64,000 nucleotides of DNA from Daphnia carinata (lineage: Eukaryota; Arthropoda; Branchiopoda; Diplostraca; Daphniidae), in the NCBI RefSeq assembly GCF_022539665.2, contig NC_081333.1, positions 930,001-994,000 on the forward strand, written 5' to 3'. A program made the position numbers and the translations under genes. The notes under the pieces are model-generated. The model was not told where the DNA came from, ran no database searches, and saw only the letters and a program-made list of their open reading frames with translations. Of the stretch, positions 52,501 through 64,000 are shown piece after piece (positions within the stretch are counted from its first letter, which is position 1; every line of letters begins with the position of its first letter).

Positions 52501-55110
52501 CTAGAGATACTTCACTTTCGTCACCTGTGGAAATCAAACCACAGTTACCGAAATTGGGATCAGCAAACATTGGAGGCAATGCTGTAACTCCGGTAGCCTT
52601 GACACGTGCTCCTCTTGCCAAGTTTGTTCCCCAACCAACTCCCGAGGTAGAAGACGTCACTCCGCCATCCTCACCAGTAAACTTGGATCAAAAAGCGAAA
52701 GATATTGGTAGTGCGCTAATGATGAGCAGTTTCAGTTTACCTTCGCGTATCACAACAACTACTGTAGCAGACGACAAACCGACTTCGAAGTTAGCCGATG
52801 TGAAACCAACCGTCTCTTTGCCTACTTCTCTTCCACCACCTTACGAACCAAAACCAACGTTTGCTACAATGCCGACATCGATACCTAGTCTGTCGTTTGG
52901 AACTCCTAAGCAGACCCCTCAGCAATCTGGGCTAGGATCGACAAGTCTCTCCGGCAAGTCATCATTTGCTTCCGCATTTAGCGCTGCGTCTACACCTTCC
53001 ACTACTCCGGCGACTGCACCATCCAAAGTGACGGCCGAAAGTACGTCATTGTTTGCTGCTTTAGGCACACCTGCTGTTCCAACAACAGTCCAGTCACAAC
53101 CAACTAAGAGTTTAAGCACACCGTCGTTTGGACTGGCGTTTCCCCCTGTCACACCTACGTCCGCGCCCAGTCCTGTGCCAACCAAACCAGCAGAACAAGT
53201 TCCAGCTCTAAAAACGAGCTTTTCGTTTAACTCTTTAGCAACAGCTGTTGCAGCACCAACTCCGACTGTCGTGACAACGTCCACTGTGCCAGCTGCCGGG
53301 GCGCTTCCAAATTTTACATTCGCTTCTTCTACGCTCGCGACGACCACAACTGCATCGCCTACGATTGCTACCACCACTACTGCTCCCTTGTCTTTTGTAA
53401 CACCTCAGTCGTCCTCCTCGATTAGTACTTCGAGCAGCGATGGTTTTGCTACGACTGTTAAACCGACTGCAGCGCCAACAAATTTCTCTTTCAATCTGGC
53501 CAAAGTTCCGAGCTCATCGAGTGTCACCGCACCAGCAGCCGCACCTTTCACGTTCAACCCTTCCGGAGCTGGCTTGGCCACCACCGGTGCTACCCCAACA
53601 ATATTTTCAACGCCTAGTTCTACAGCAGTGGCCGGATCGCTGTTTTCGTTAACTTCAACAACCAAAACGCCAACCGCCTTCGGTGTCGTAAGCACCGTTG
53701 CACCAGCAACTACACCGACCTCCTCACTCTTTGGCCAGACTCCAGCAGTGTCTGCTGCGGCAACATCAGCTCCGGCAATTTCATCTCTTTTTGGTCAGTC
53801 CTCTACCTCGACCGTGGCACCTAGTACCTCTACCACAGGTGTAACACCTTTGTTTGGTCAAGGCCAACCTGCCAGCTCATTGGCTACAGGTGCCACTGTA
53901 ACGCAACCCGCTTTTGGACTTACCACTGCAAATGCAGCTGCCACTCCAGCACCGGCAGTTACGACAATTTTCGGCCAGCCAACCACTACATCGCAGAACA
54001 CTGGAAGTTTGTTCGGCCAGCCTTCTAATCCGCCAGCCGGACTGTTTTCATCCCCGTTTGGACAAGGAAGTTTCGGGCAATCAACTTCTACTACATCTAG
54101 TACAGTAAATACACCACTCTTTGGACAATCGACTTTTGGCAAACCAGCTCTACCTCAGACAAGCGTAGCTCCGTCCGTCTCATCTTTCGGATCACCGCCT
54201 GTGTTTGGACAGACCAGTGGAGCAGCCACTGGATTGTCAGCTGGAAGCGTTTTTGGACAAGGCACCACTGCGACTACGACCCCGATCAAACCGTTATTTG
54301 GTGGATCTGCATTTGGACAGACTCCGACCAATGCTGCGGCCAATGCTTCATCCCCGAGCCAAGGCTTTGGAGCTAATATGTTTGGTAACATGGGCTTAGG
54401 TGGCACTCCGAATGCTGCCAACGCCAATCGAAACGCTTTTGGTGGTGGAACGGTTTTCGGCAGCGCAACCCCGTCTGGTAATTCGACACATACACTTTCC
54501 TTTTGGGCTTGAATGACCTTTTTAAATAAATTGATAAGGTCAAGGAACGTTTGGCAGCACGGCTGGATCGTCTTCTTTCGGAGCTCAAACAGCTACCCCG
54601 TCTGCTGCTCCTTCGTTTGGCAGTCCTTCGCAACCCAGTTTTGGAGGGTTCAGTCAGACCCAACCAGCCTTTGGTGGAGCTGCAACATTCGGTGGTTCTC
54701 CGTTGTTTGGAAGTAAACCAACTTTCGGTGGTGGACCGACATTTGGTTCCCCAGTTAGTAGCCTTGCGGCACCTAAACAGGAAGCAGGTACGTTCATTAA
54801 TGTTATAGAATCGCAAGGAACTTGTTACCACATTGACAAGATCTATTCGGTAGGATTTGGTGCGTTCGCTGCCTCTAATAACGTCCCCACATTTGGAGTG
54901 CTCGCAAGTTCTGGACCGTCTTTCGAAGCCTTGGCAAGTAGCAGCAATTCGCAACCGGCATTTGGAGGGGCAGCGTTTCCATCCACCAATCCACCATCCT
55001 TTGGAGGGTAAGACTTTGTTAGACATAAAGTAGTATGTATTTTATGTAAAGCTTTTCCTACTTAAATTTTTCTCATTTTCAGGGGAAGCTCTTTTTCTTC
55101 ATGGCGTTAG
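49581..55110 (+). CDS. Nup214: Nucleoporin Nup214
   Basis: Cytoplasmic-face nuclear pore protein: its N-terminal beta-propeller binds the mRNA-export helicase DDX19/Dbp5, its coiled coil binds Nup88/Nup62, and its FG tail binds CRM1. Ten exons: 49581-49613, 49678-50016, 50085-50275, 50348-50656, 50721-51918, 51979-52106, 52169-54477, 54539-54787, 54854-55007 and 55083-55110; 1645 residues. Propeller signatures include SWSPKGKQLVVARPGKLVQY, ELPLDENTE and TLPPAPILFVLSTHGLLCPF. Exons 5-6 carry the helical region. From exon 7 the protein is Ser/Thr/Pro/Ala-rich with many FG dipeptides (SLFGQ, PAFGG, FGSP). It ends SSFSSWR, like the family's C-terminus. Exon 5 has two in-frame acceptors 15 nt apart. 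AATAAA at 55183-55188 is a likely poly(A) signal. Confidence 0.95.
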
Positions 55111-55197
55111 ATTTGTTAAGCGTTCGCCATTTTTTCGCCAAATTTGTTGTTTTGTAACTTCGTGTCTGAACTTGAAAACCCGAATAAATCCTGTACG

Positions 55198-55747
55198 TTC
55201 TAGTCTGGTTTTAAGATGTCTTTAACGCCCAATGGACAGAAGCCCCAAAGTGCGTTAAACAGTTGAAAAAGCACAACCTCCAGCACGCGCCAAAATAGTC
55301 TATTGAGTACTGATTTCGACCGTGAAAAAGTTCACTGCTCAGAAAAATACAGAAAAAATGAAGACTTCAACTATCCAGGGCTTAGAAAACACAACTTGCA
55401 TTTACAAAAATGACCAAATGATTAATCTCTTTTTGAACAAGCAGTCGGTCATTTGTCGCTTGTTTAGTGGGTTTCATATTTATGGCAAAAAGATCTGTCG
55501 TAGCACGTGCAATAAAAAGCACTTGTCATAATGCAAGTCACATTTTCTCTCCATCCTCATTTTCGGCACGAAATTCCAGGAATCCCGCACTGAAATCCGC
55601 ACTTTACCCACCATTCCCCGCAATTTATGCCGTCGCATCCATGAACTGCAATGTTATCGTCGAAGGTTTTGTTTTGTTTTCTAGATTGGTAAGTTTATCG
55701 ACGAAGGAGGCCGTTTTCATCTAGGCATTCATTAACTTACCTAGAAG
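55198..55747. other. Intergenic between Nup214 and MTMR2
   Basis: About 550 bp expected to hold the MTMR2 promoter and 5'UTR. Short open frames here show no family features. Confidence 0.4.
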
Positions 55748-58177
55748 ATGGAAGGTAGGAATCATAGCAGTGACTCATTGGCTTCTAACTCCTCCAACTC
55801 CAAGTTGGGACGCGATTCTGCATCGTCAAGTAGAGGTTTAACAGTTTTAAAGAAACTCCCTCGAATCAGTAATATATTCGTCTTTCATAAACAGGATCAG
55901 CAGTTAAAAGCCTTTCAAGTTCCACTTCAGCCTCAAATGAATACTTTCCTGATTTTGATTCTAAAATCACCATTAAAGAACCATCTGTTGTTGACAGTCC
56001 TACACCTTTATTGACAGGAGAAAAAATTCAAGGAGCTGCAAGAGATGTGACTTACTTGTGCCCCTTCATTGGGCCAGTCAGGGGGGCATTAACTGTAACA
56101 AACTATAAAATCTATTTTCGCAGTTCAGACCGGGAACCTCCATTTATACTTGATGTTCCATTGGGTGTTGTCAGTCGAATTGAAAAGATGGGTGGAGCTA
56201 GCAGTCGAGGGGAAAACTCTTATGGAATTGAACTTATTTGCAAAGACCTAAGAAATCTGCGCTTTGCTCACAAGCAAGAAAATCACTCGCGTCGAAATGT
56301 TTTCGAGAAATTGCAGCAACACGCATTTCCCCTTTCACACCGAATGGGTTTATTTGCCTTTGAGTTTAAAGAAGAGTACCCTGAAAATGGATGGACAATG
56401 TACGAACCTGTGGCCGAGCTGAAACGCCAAGGTTTGCCCAACGAAAGTTGGCGAATAACCAAACTTAACGAAAATTACGACATCTGCGATAGTTACCCAG
56501 CAGTCTGGGCCGTTCCTGCTGCAGCTACTGACGAGGAACTCCGCTATGTTGCTTCATTTCGTAGCCGTGGTCGTTTACCGGTTTTGTCGTGGATCCATCC
56601 TGAAAGCCAGGCAACTATTACGCGCTGTTCACAACCGCTCGTGGGAGTAAGTGGTAAGCGCAGCCGGGATGACGAGCGATACGTCCAGCTTATTCTTGAC
56701 GCAAACGCTCAGTCACATAAACTCTTTATAATGGACGCTCGGCCTAGCGTTAATGCTGTGGCCAATAAGGCAAAAGGAGGTACGTATTATAGCCAAAATG
56801 GCCATTCATTTCCTATTTACAATTGACTCGATATCGTTATCTAGGTGGTTATGAATCGGAGGATGCCTACCAAAACGCTGAACTTGTTTTCATGGACATC
56901 CAGTAATATTTTTTTCACGTGAATTTGTCGTATTCCAGTTCTAATCCCTTACCTTCTTTACTAGCAACATCCATGTAATGCGCGAATCTTTACGAAAAAT
57001 CAAAGGTTGGTATTTTCACGTTAATATTTATAATATCTGTTTTAGTAAATGTGTAATGAACATGTTTTGGCACATAGAAATTTGTTTTCCAACTGTGGAC
57101 GACGTGCATTGGTTGTCTGCCATCGAGTCAACCCATTGGCTCGAACATCTCAAGTGCATTCTTTCTGGTGCCGTCCGGATAGGTAAGAGACTTCAGTAAA
57201 TCTCCTGTGTGCGGTTTCACGAATTTTGCATTTAGTTGATAAGGTTGAAAACCATCGAACTTCGGTTATGGTCCATTGCTCTGATGGGTGGGATCGAACA
57301 GCCCAATTGACTGCAATTGCCTTGCTATTGCTTGATCCTTACTATCGGACCCTACGCGGTTTCCAGGTCATCATAGAAAAAGAGTGGCTCAGCTTTGGAC
57401 ACAAATTTGCCCAACGAGTCGGACACGGGGATGATCGACATTCAGATGCTGACAGATCACCTGTGTTTCTTCAGTTTATCGACTGTGTTTGGCAGGTAAT
57501 TACGGCAGTACGCAACATCACTAAAAGTTACGTCAATTACGAATTTCATAATCTAGGTGACTCGCCAGTTTCCTAGTGCGTTCGAATTCAATGAACATTT
57601 CCTCATTACTATACTTGACCATTTATACTCATGTCTATTCGGCACATTCCTATTCAACACGTAATTATTAGTTATTTTGATATTTTTAAACATTTGTATA
57701 CAATTGTTTCTAATAATCTCCAATAGCGAACAACAACGGGTGAAAGAAGACGTGAAACAACAAACAGTTTCATTGTGGTCTTTTATCAATAGCCACACTG
57801 ATGAGTTTATAAATCCGCTGTACTGTGCAGCCTACGTCGAACAACATGTTCTATTCCCAGTGGCAAGCTTGCGGCAGCTTCGGCTTTGGACCAATTATTA
57901 CTGCAGATGGAACCCCCGAGTCCGACCTCAGGTAATGTTTGTTTTATTTTGTAAGCTTTGTTTGCCAAAATGTGTTAATCCTAACAACCGTGTTTCTGAT
58001 TAGGAATCTATTGCCGCCCGATCGCGAGTGCTTGTGTCTCTGCGCTCTCATCTCCAACGACGAGTACAGGAATTGCAGAAAGAACTAGATGCCCGATTGG
58101 CTCGAGGATCTACTGCAGTTTCCCAGAGCAATGAAGGACGTCCCACAGCAAGAGTATCGTCTCCTATCTACAGTTGA
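55748..58177 (+). CDS. Mtmr2: Myotubularin-related phosphoinositide 3-phosphatase (MTMR2 type)
   Basis: Removes the 3-phosphate from PI3P and PI(3,5)P2 on endosomes. Nine exons: 55748-55829, 55895-56779, 56845-56902, 56965-57005, 57078-57182, 57236-57495, 57557-57660, 57727-57931 and 58004-58177; 637 residues, close to human MTMR2. A Ser-rich N-terminus precedes the PH-GRAM domain ([20 protein letters not shown]). The phosphatase core has [17 protein letters not shown] and the catalytic CX5R loop HCSDGWDR (Cys about 405, Arg about 411), so it should be active, not a pseudophosphatase. [10 protein letters not shown] and EQQR follow, and a C-terminal coiled coil ([17 protein letters not shown]) for dimerisation. 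The MTM1/MTMR1/MTMR2 subgroup is clear; MTMR2 is the best name by length and sequence. Confidence 0.95.
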
Positions 58178-58401
58178 ACAACTAGATTAATGTACCATTC
58201 TGTTATGATAACCCGCATACTTTTTATTGGCTTAGTTTATTGCCTGAGCAAGTATTAAAATTCACGAAGCTCGCAAGTATGTGAATTATTGTCAGTGAAA
58301 CTAATACGCATAGTATTTTTAACATCGTTTTTCAGGCACAATTCCCGTCGAGGATTATTTCGATTGTGGGAAGGCGAAAAAAGCATTGGGCTTTCGTCAG
58401 T

Positions 58402-58555
58402 TTTATTAATCTTAATGACGTATCATCAAAGGTCTTAAACTTCATACAGTGAGCGAGATGTTTAGCCAACCATGTTGGAGAAAACAAGCCTTGAGAGCAA
58501 AAGAAAGACGCACGTTGTAATCTGCAGTGCCTCGCTGTTCAGGCAAATAATAAAG
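58402..58555. terminator. Convergent poly(A) signals of MTMR2 and CDIN1
   Basis: Plus-strand AATAAA at 58550-58555 for MTMR2 lies beyond minus-strand AATAAA (TTTATT at 58402-58407) for CDIN1, so the two 3'UTRs would overlap by about 150 nt if both are used. Confidence 0.4.
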
Positions 58556-58676
58556 GATTATATTATAGACGGCATTATTAGAAATATCGTGTCATATATT
58601 TTCCAACAGTTTTCGCGCTAGCGAGTCACATAAAAAGAGCTTGAAATCTTAGCCAAGAGGAAATGGAATTTTACAG

Positions 58677-60018
58677 TTACAAATGATGATCCATCAGAAC
58701 CATATTTTTAGGAAGTGTATCTCTTATAAGAATTATTCGATTTTGGTGAATTTTTTCCAAGTCTTCCACGTATCCGAACCAATAGATTACAAGTCCCGGT
58801 CCGAATCTATCGGCAAAATAATACTACTCCAATGGCCTTTAGTTTAACTATTAGCATAAAAGATACCTGTTCCAATAGCTATACAGTTGATCTTTCAGAT
58901 AACCCCGATGAACTTCTTCGTCACCGAAAAGAGCTTTGCTCTCAATCCAGTTTATCACTTGCCCATCAATAGCTATCCAGTAGAGGGATAATTTATTATG
59001 ATAATATAATATGTTTTATGTAAGTGTTCTACATACCAATAGGAATTTCCAACTTTATATCTGGTGTTTTGTCATACCCTTTCATCCTAAGATGGTCTTC
59101 ATGAAGAAAGGTAACTTTACAGTTTTCCAGTTCCATTCGGAGATAAATTTCGTATTCATAACCTCTAGATCTGCACTCAGCAGAAAATTTGTCAAGAAAC
59201 AGATGTTATAAAAACAATTGAGGGAGAAATCACCTTAACAAAAAACTGAGAAACAATATTGAATGTACTTACTGCTTGGTAGCTTCTGCTATTGGACCAT
59301 ACTCTTCATCCTCAAGCAAACACTGGAAAGAAAACAAAATAATAAAAATAAAAATTACTGAATTGTCAACTCACATATGAAATGGTAATTTACCAGGTAA
59401 GTTTCAAATGCTAAATCTCTGTCGTCTATCAATGCAGTATTTTTCATTAGAGTTGAAACCAAGAGTTTTGCTGGCTCTAGGATTATTTAAAAAATGGGAT
59501 TATGGTGAAGTACACACATTCAAAATTTAAACACAGCCTACTCGACTTGTCATCCCTTTGATAATGTCTCTCTATTATGGATCGGGCTAGAAGAGCTGGA
59601 GTTAGACCAACTTCATCCGACAATCGAAGCAATATCCCTGGTTCTTCATTCATCAAAATAGAATTTTTGAACCTAATTGGAACATTTCCTAGGTTATTAA
59701 AAATCTATAAATAAAATATTACAAGGAATCCCATACTTCTTGTACATGGCCTCCACTGTTTCGGAAGTAGTTAATCTTCCATGAGAACCTTTCATTCTTT
59801 TTTGGCATTCTTGTGCAACAACACATTTTAAGGTGTCGACAGAGAGTCTGCATTGAATAGAAATTACGGTCACCGTTTACTCTGCATCAACAAAATTGTA
59901 TGATAACTACTCACTCTGGGAAACGCTTTTGTAAGCTTTGAACTCTATTTCGGAATGGTAACTTGTACAGGGAATCTAACAGCGAGTTGTACGTTGTTTG
60001 GTTCAGTACGCGCGCCAT
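58677..60018 (-). CDS. CDIN1: CDAN1-interacting nuclease 1 (CDIN1 / C15orf41 family)
   Basis: PD-(D/E)xK-type nuclease partner of codanin-1; human mutations cause dyserythropoietic anaemia. Eight minus-strand exons: 60018-59915, 59847-59757, 59704-59542, 59476-59394, 59322-59273, 59170-59037, 58972-58867 and 58806-58677, giving 286 residues (human 281). Diagnostic blocks are [51 protein letters not shown] and [16 protein letters not shown], then [20 protein letters not shown] plus the ExK in IESKA form the expected catalytic motif. The second intron is uncertain: a 52 nt GTGGAG..TTATAG intron keeps the frame, but the excised piece could encode [11 protein letters not shown], which resembles the human protein; keeping it gives a TGA at the junction. 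Divergent with RPRD2. Confidence 0.9.
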
Positions 60019-60298
60019 TTTAAATTTTTCCCACCTCGAATTCTGGAATATTTATTTTGATTTGACATGCCGTCGGGTGTTACACTTGGCACCGTTGCAA
60101 TTTTTGCGTTTAATGGTGGCGACGAAAATTTGTGAGTCTGTGATTGCTGTTGTTAATTTTTCGACCAAAGTATAATTCAAGAAAATACTGTACTGAGCAA
60201 AGAGTAAATTTGTATGATATGCGAAGTTTCCTTTGAGATGTTTGTAGTAATCAGGGCGTTTCCCTAACTAAAAATTAGGAATTACCCAGTATATCAAC
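60019..60298. promoter_or_regulatory. Divergent promoter CDIN1 / RPRD2
   Basis: Only 280 bp between the opposed start codons, so both core promoters and 5'UTRs must be here unless a leader exon lies elsewhere. Confidence 0.6.
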
Positions 60299-62889
60299 AT
60301 GGCTAAAAACGGGACTCACTTCAGCGAGTCGCATTTTGAGAAGAAACTAAATAATCTGAAGGATACACAAGAAAGCATCCAAGGTCTCAGTGCGTGGTGT
60401 CTTAGTCACAAATCTGACCTGAACCACATTATAAAATGTTGGTTAAAAGCAATAAAAAAGAGCAAACCTGAGCAATGCCTTACATTGTTCTACCTTGCCA
60501 ACGATGTTATCCAACACAGCAAGAAAAAAAGCTTGTTAGAGCTTGTTTTGGCCTGGGAATATGCATTAAAAGAAGCTACTCCATATGCAAGGTATTTCAC
60601 ATTGTTACAGTTGGTATTACAGAGTTTTAAAATCTGAGAATGTTCATCTGAGAATGTGGTTATTTTGTATGTCATTCCATCAAAGGGAGGAGAAAGTTCG
60701 AAGCCGTGTGCAACGAATTTTCAAAATCTGGGAAGAAAGAGATGTTTACAGTGCCTCGTTTGTTCATGAACTTTCAATTCTGCTAGAGGATCCTGTGGAA
60801 ATTGAAGAAAAATCTTCTGTGGCACCGAGTTCTGATTTTGAAGTAAATGTGATCACAAAATCCAACTGAACCAATTGTAATTCTCTGAATGTTTTTGTAT
60901 TTTTTTTTCCAGACCACCACTCTCGTTGAAAAAATCCACCAGTGCAAAATACTTGAGGAGGATACAGACCTGAAGCAAAGAACATTGAATGAATCCAAGG
61001 TTTGTATAAATAAAACTATCTTTATCATATTTTTATTTCCATGCAACTGTATCGTTAGGTCAAAATTACCGAAGTTGATGCCCTCAGGGCTAGCGTAAAA
61101 GAGCGTCGTAAAACTGATGATTTTTTCAACGAGTTTGATGCCAGCGTAGGAAGAATGGAAGAATACGTCAAAGCCCTAGAAGTTGAAACGCGCGAAAGGG
61201 CATCTCTTTTAAGTTTGTTGGAGCAAGCAGACCTTTTTTATGAAGCACAACGAGGAGAATTTAAAGTAGTGTGCACGGTAAGGGACTTAATCATCTCAGT
61301 TTACGTACAAGTAAACCGTATTTGATTTTCTTTTGTTCTCAATATTGCTTAGGCGTACAAGCAGTTCGGAAGTCGAGTCAAGGGGGTTAAGCGTAAGGTA
61401 GAGGAAATGATGCATACGCTCCCCAAAACAAGTGAGACAAATCGGGCTCATTCGGACACTGCGGATGCCCCATCGCCCACGTCATCAGTGGGCTCAGATT
61501 TAGTACTCCCTGATCCCCCTTTTCTGTCATCAGGGACAGGTGGTAATTATAGAAAACCGCAAGAAAGCCGAAAGCCTGTAGGTATGGATCTGGATTCTAG
61601 GATTACGTCATTCTTGGCAGGAGGTTCACAAGGTCTTACTGTAAGTAGCGCACTTCCATAGTTTAATAATTTTTTATAATTTCAAGGGAACTTATCTGTT
61701 ACACTTAAAAAAAGGGCTCGTTTTTGGCAAGTCCCGTTAAAGCAGACTCTCCTCCCGTGCCACAAAGCAAGCCTGTATTACCTGCTTCGGATCCCTTTCC
61801 CTTTTATCCTGGAGTTAACAACCCTTTTGGCAACCTAGCGTCACTGCTGGTTGCTCCGCCACCTCCTCCTCCACCACCTCCCCTGATGCCGCCTCCTGTA
61901 TTTCAGGATCTACCAAAACCAGAACCACCTCCACCGCCACCTGTATCTCTACTCGGCCAAGAACCCTGGTTAAACAACAGTCCGGTCCACCATCCTCTAC
62001 CCTCGCGAATACCTTCTTGGGGTATGGATGAATCTTTAAGCGATAATGGAACCAACAACATTACTATTCATCATACGTCAGCTTTCTTCCCATCTCACGA
62101 CGTTGATCTCAGGTTACACCAATACCTTTCGTAAAAGATGCTATATGAACGTTTTCTATGTTTTGTTTTCATTTTGCTTACTTGTTTATACGATTGCGTT
62201 TACCATTGATTTATTTTTGTGTGCAATTTAGAAGTGGCCAGCGGCCTATTGATCATCGTAATCTGATTTCACTAACAAGTGGACCAGACAAGTACTCGCC
62301 ACCGCCGCCAATTTCCGATACTCACGACCACGTCGAACCTTCCATCGGAGAAGAAGAAATTTCTAGCTGGCTGAAAGACGTCTTGAAGGCCCAAGAAGCG
62401 AGGGAACGCAAACCTGACGATCTGAATGAGCAAGTTTTAAATCTTTTGGATTCTTTCGATCACGAAAAAAATAACTGCTTGACATCGCGGGATGGACCAA
62501 TGGCCGAAGGAGCACCATCAGGAGCGAAAAAGATCATGAGTCGCGTTGATTCTCATCATCTCTATTCCAGTCACAACAGCCGGATACCAACATCAAATAC
62601 GTCGTTTGTCTGTGTTGAACAACCCCGTAAGGACATCCCTGTCGTTAAAGCCGATCCTCCGTCAAAAGTACCTAGCTTAATGGCCACCGTGCTGTATCCG
62701 GATCCATCATCCTTTACCACAGCCGCATCGGACGGTAGCGCAAGTCGACATCAGCCATTTGATCAACAATCGCCACGCACCCGAAATCGTAGTAGCGCGA
62801 CAACATCATCGTCCTCAAACCCTTCAAGCCGCGGATTCACCCCGTCACGTTTTTCCCGTTCACCGTATCCTCGTGGATCTCGGTGGTAG
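60299..62889 (+). CDS. RPRD2: RPRD2-like CTD-interacting-domain protein
   Basis: Nuclear protein binding the phosphorylated C-terminal domain of RNA polymerase II. Seven exons: 60299-60591, 60686-60842, 60913-60999, 61059-61277, 61353-61640, 61715-62112 and 62232-62889; 699 residues. The N-terminal ~150 residues are a CID domain: SHFEKKLNNLKDTQESIQGL, LFYLANDVIQHSKKK and RVQRIFKIWEERDVY. The IQGLS..W motif and FKIWEER favour RPRD2 over RPRD1 or SCAF. A coiled coil follows (EKIHQCKILEEDTDLKQR; RMEEYVKALEVETRERASLL). The rest is disordered: a polyproline segment (about 61857-61950), an acidic amphipathic stretch (GEEEISSWLKDVLKAQEARE) and a Ser/Arg tail ending PYPRGSRW. A short alternative exon around 60623 was considered and dropped because the plain join aligns without gaps to RPRD2. 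AATAAA at 63893-63898. Confidence 0.9.
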
Positions 62890-64000
62890 CGGTCATCTTT
62901 GTTGACCACTATAGTGTTGTCTATAACGCTTACTGGTTATCATGACTCGTGAATTTTTTTTTTTTTTTTAACAAGCACATCGTAAGGAATGGCCCGTCCT
63001 GAATTTCGGATCTCTTCCTGACTTAGCAATGTTAATTCTTTTCATCTTCTTTGTTTTTTTTTTTGCCCTCGAATTGTTTATGTGTCATTTATCTTAAACA
63101 AGTTGAAATTGCTTCTGGCGTCATAAGAAGGGTTCTTACTGTATGGCGGCATACATCGTCATTCGCTTGCCTATTGTGTGTGTATATGTGTGTATGGCAG
63201 AGCTAATCCTATCGTTAAGTAATCAAGGACATAAGTTTGATTTTTCCTGTAGAAAAGACATTGGAAATATCCAACTGGATCGTTTCAGGTCAAATGTAAG
63301 CAGGTTGTTTCCGATGCCAGAGTAGAGAGTAAGTTCCTTTGGGGAGGTAGCACGGTTAAATTACACCGCAAGGTTGATAAACATCCACGTTTGGTCATTG
63401 TTCGTGAGCGCCACGGCATTTTACTCGGCATCGTAATTGTTCTTCCACGTTAAAGCGGGCTTTAAGGTACCTTTTCTTTTCCCCCGAAGTTTGAAATAAC
63501 AGATCGCCGTACCAGCTCGATGCAAATTTACTACAAAATGAAAGCGTAGCATTTAGTTGCCTGTTTTAAGGATCTTATACGCGGATTTTATTCAATTTTT
63601 TTTCATTGAAATTCTTTTTTTTTAAATTTCACTTGAACCAAAAACGCTTTTCTTTTTTACTACGCGTTTTCGAATTCGATTTTTTCTAAAGCTCACCGTT
63701 CAGTCGATAAGTACAACGCGGAATTGGGGTTTCACCTTACGGATCTTGCGGTCGTTTCTTTCACCGCAAATACAATGCGCTGCGGCCATATTTAAAAGAA
63801 TTTCACGCTCGATTTTGATTAACCGTTTGATTTTATTTTTGAAGAGCGTCCTGTTACCTTTTTTCAAAATATTATTTTTTTTTTTTCATTCAAATAAAAA
63901 AATGTGCTAGTTGATTTCCAAACTGCCAAATGTTAAACATTTACTTCAATTCGCACCAATTCTCAATAAGTTGCCCGTTGGGATGAAGTACGTTGAATCT
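62890..64000. other. RPRD2 3'UTR and downstream sequence
   Basis: Poly-T runs and a poly(A) signal near 63893; no further gene recognised to the window end. Confidence 0.45.

Noticed and set aside
52163-54427. Several long minus-strand frames opposite the Nup214 FG region
   Set aside because: Shadows of the Ser/Thr/Pro-rich coding frame, which is confirmed by splicing and FG motifs.
60592-60685. Possible short extra exon in RPRD2 (VLKSENVHLR)
   Set aside because: It would need two introns of about 30 nt; the single 94 nt intron gives a gap-free match to RPRD2.

Overview
This is a eukaryotic nuclear window. It has spliced genes with many short introns (often 50 to 100 nt, GT..AG), AT-rich intergenic DNA full of homopolymer and GA/CA runs, and proteins closest to animal families. 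Compact introns, arthropod-like families and heat-shock/Notch motifs suggest an arthropod, most likely a branchiopod crustacean such as Daphnia (inference; no search could be run).

Layout. 0-9 kb: repeat-rich, with two small inverted-repeat (MITE-like) elements, a GC-rich minisatellite, tRNA-like relics, and a 2.66 kb element whose ~510 bp arms are inverted copies enclosing a small spliced minus-strand coiled-coil ORF. 9.0-11.8 kb: Hsc70 (minus). 13.2-15.0 kb: Abi (minus), head-to-head with ATF6 (plus, 15.5-20.2 kb). 20.9-25 kb: repeats, a third copy of the arm, tRNA-like relics and protein-like debris. 25-49 kb: a near gene desert with one evident gene, an NRARP-like ankyrin gene at 34.5-35.3 kb. 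49.6-63 kb: dense housekeeping block of Nup214 (plus), MTMR2-type myotubularin (plus), CDIN1 (minus) and RPRD2-like (plus).

The genes serve unrelated cell functions: chaperone, actin regulation, ER stress response, nuclear export, phosphoinositide turnover, a nuclease, and RNA polymerase II CTD biology. They share divergent promoters (Abi/ATF6, CDIN1/RPRD2) and a convergent end (MTMR/CDIN1). Splice phases were checked by hand: open reading frames of 646, 458, 692, 235, 1645, 637, 286 and 699 codons result.

The most interesting signal is in the desert. Of 17 exact YGTGGGAA (CSL/Su(H)) sites I found in the window, 14 lie in the 21.5 kb around NRARP, a Notch feedback regulator in vertebrates. 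Other leads are structured repeat arms with apparently compensatory helix changes, a CCGCTAGATGGC motif shared by promoters and MITEs, and perfect heat-shock elements at Hsc70.
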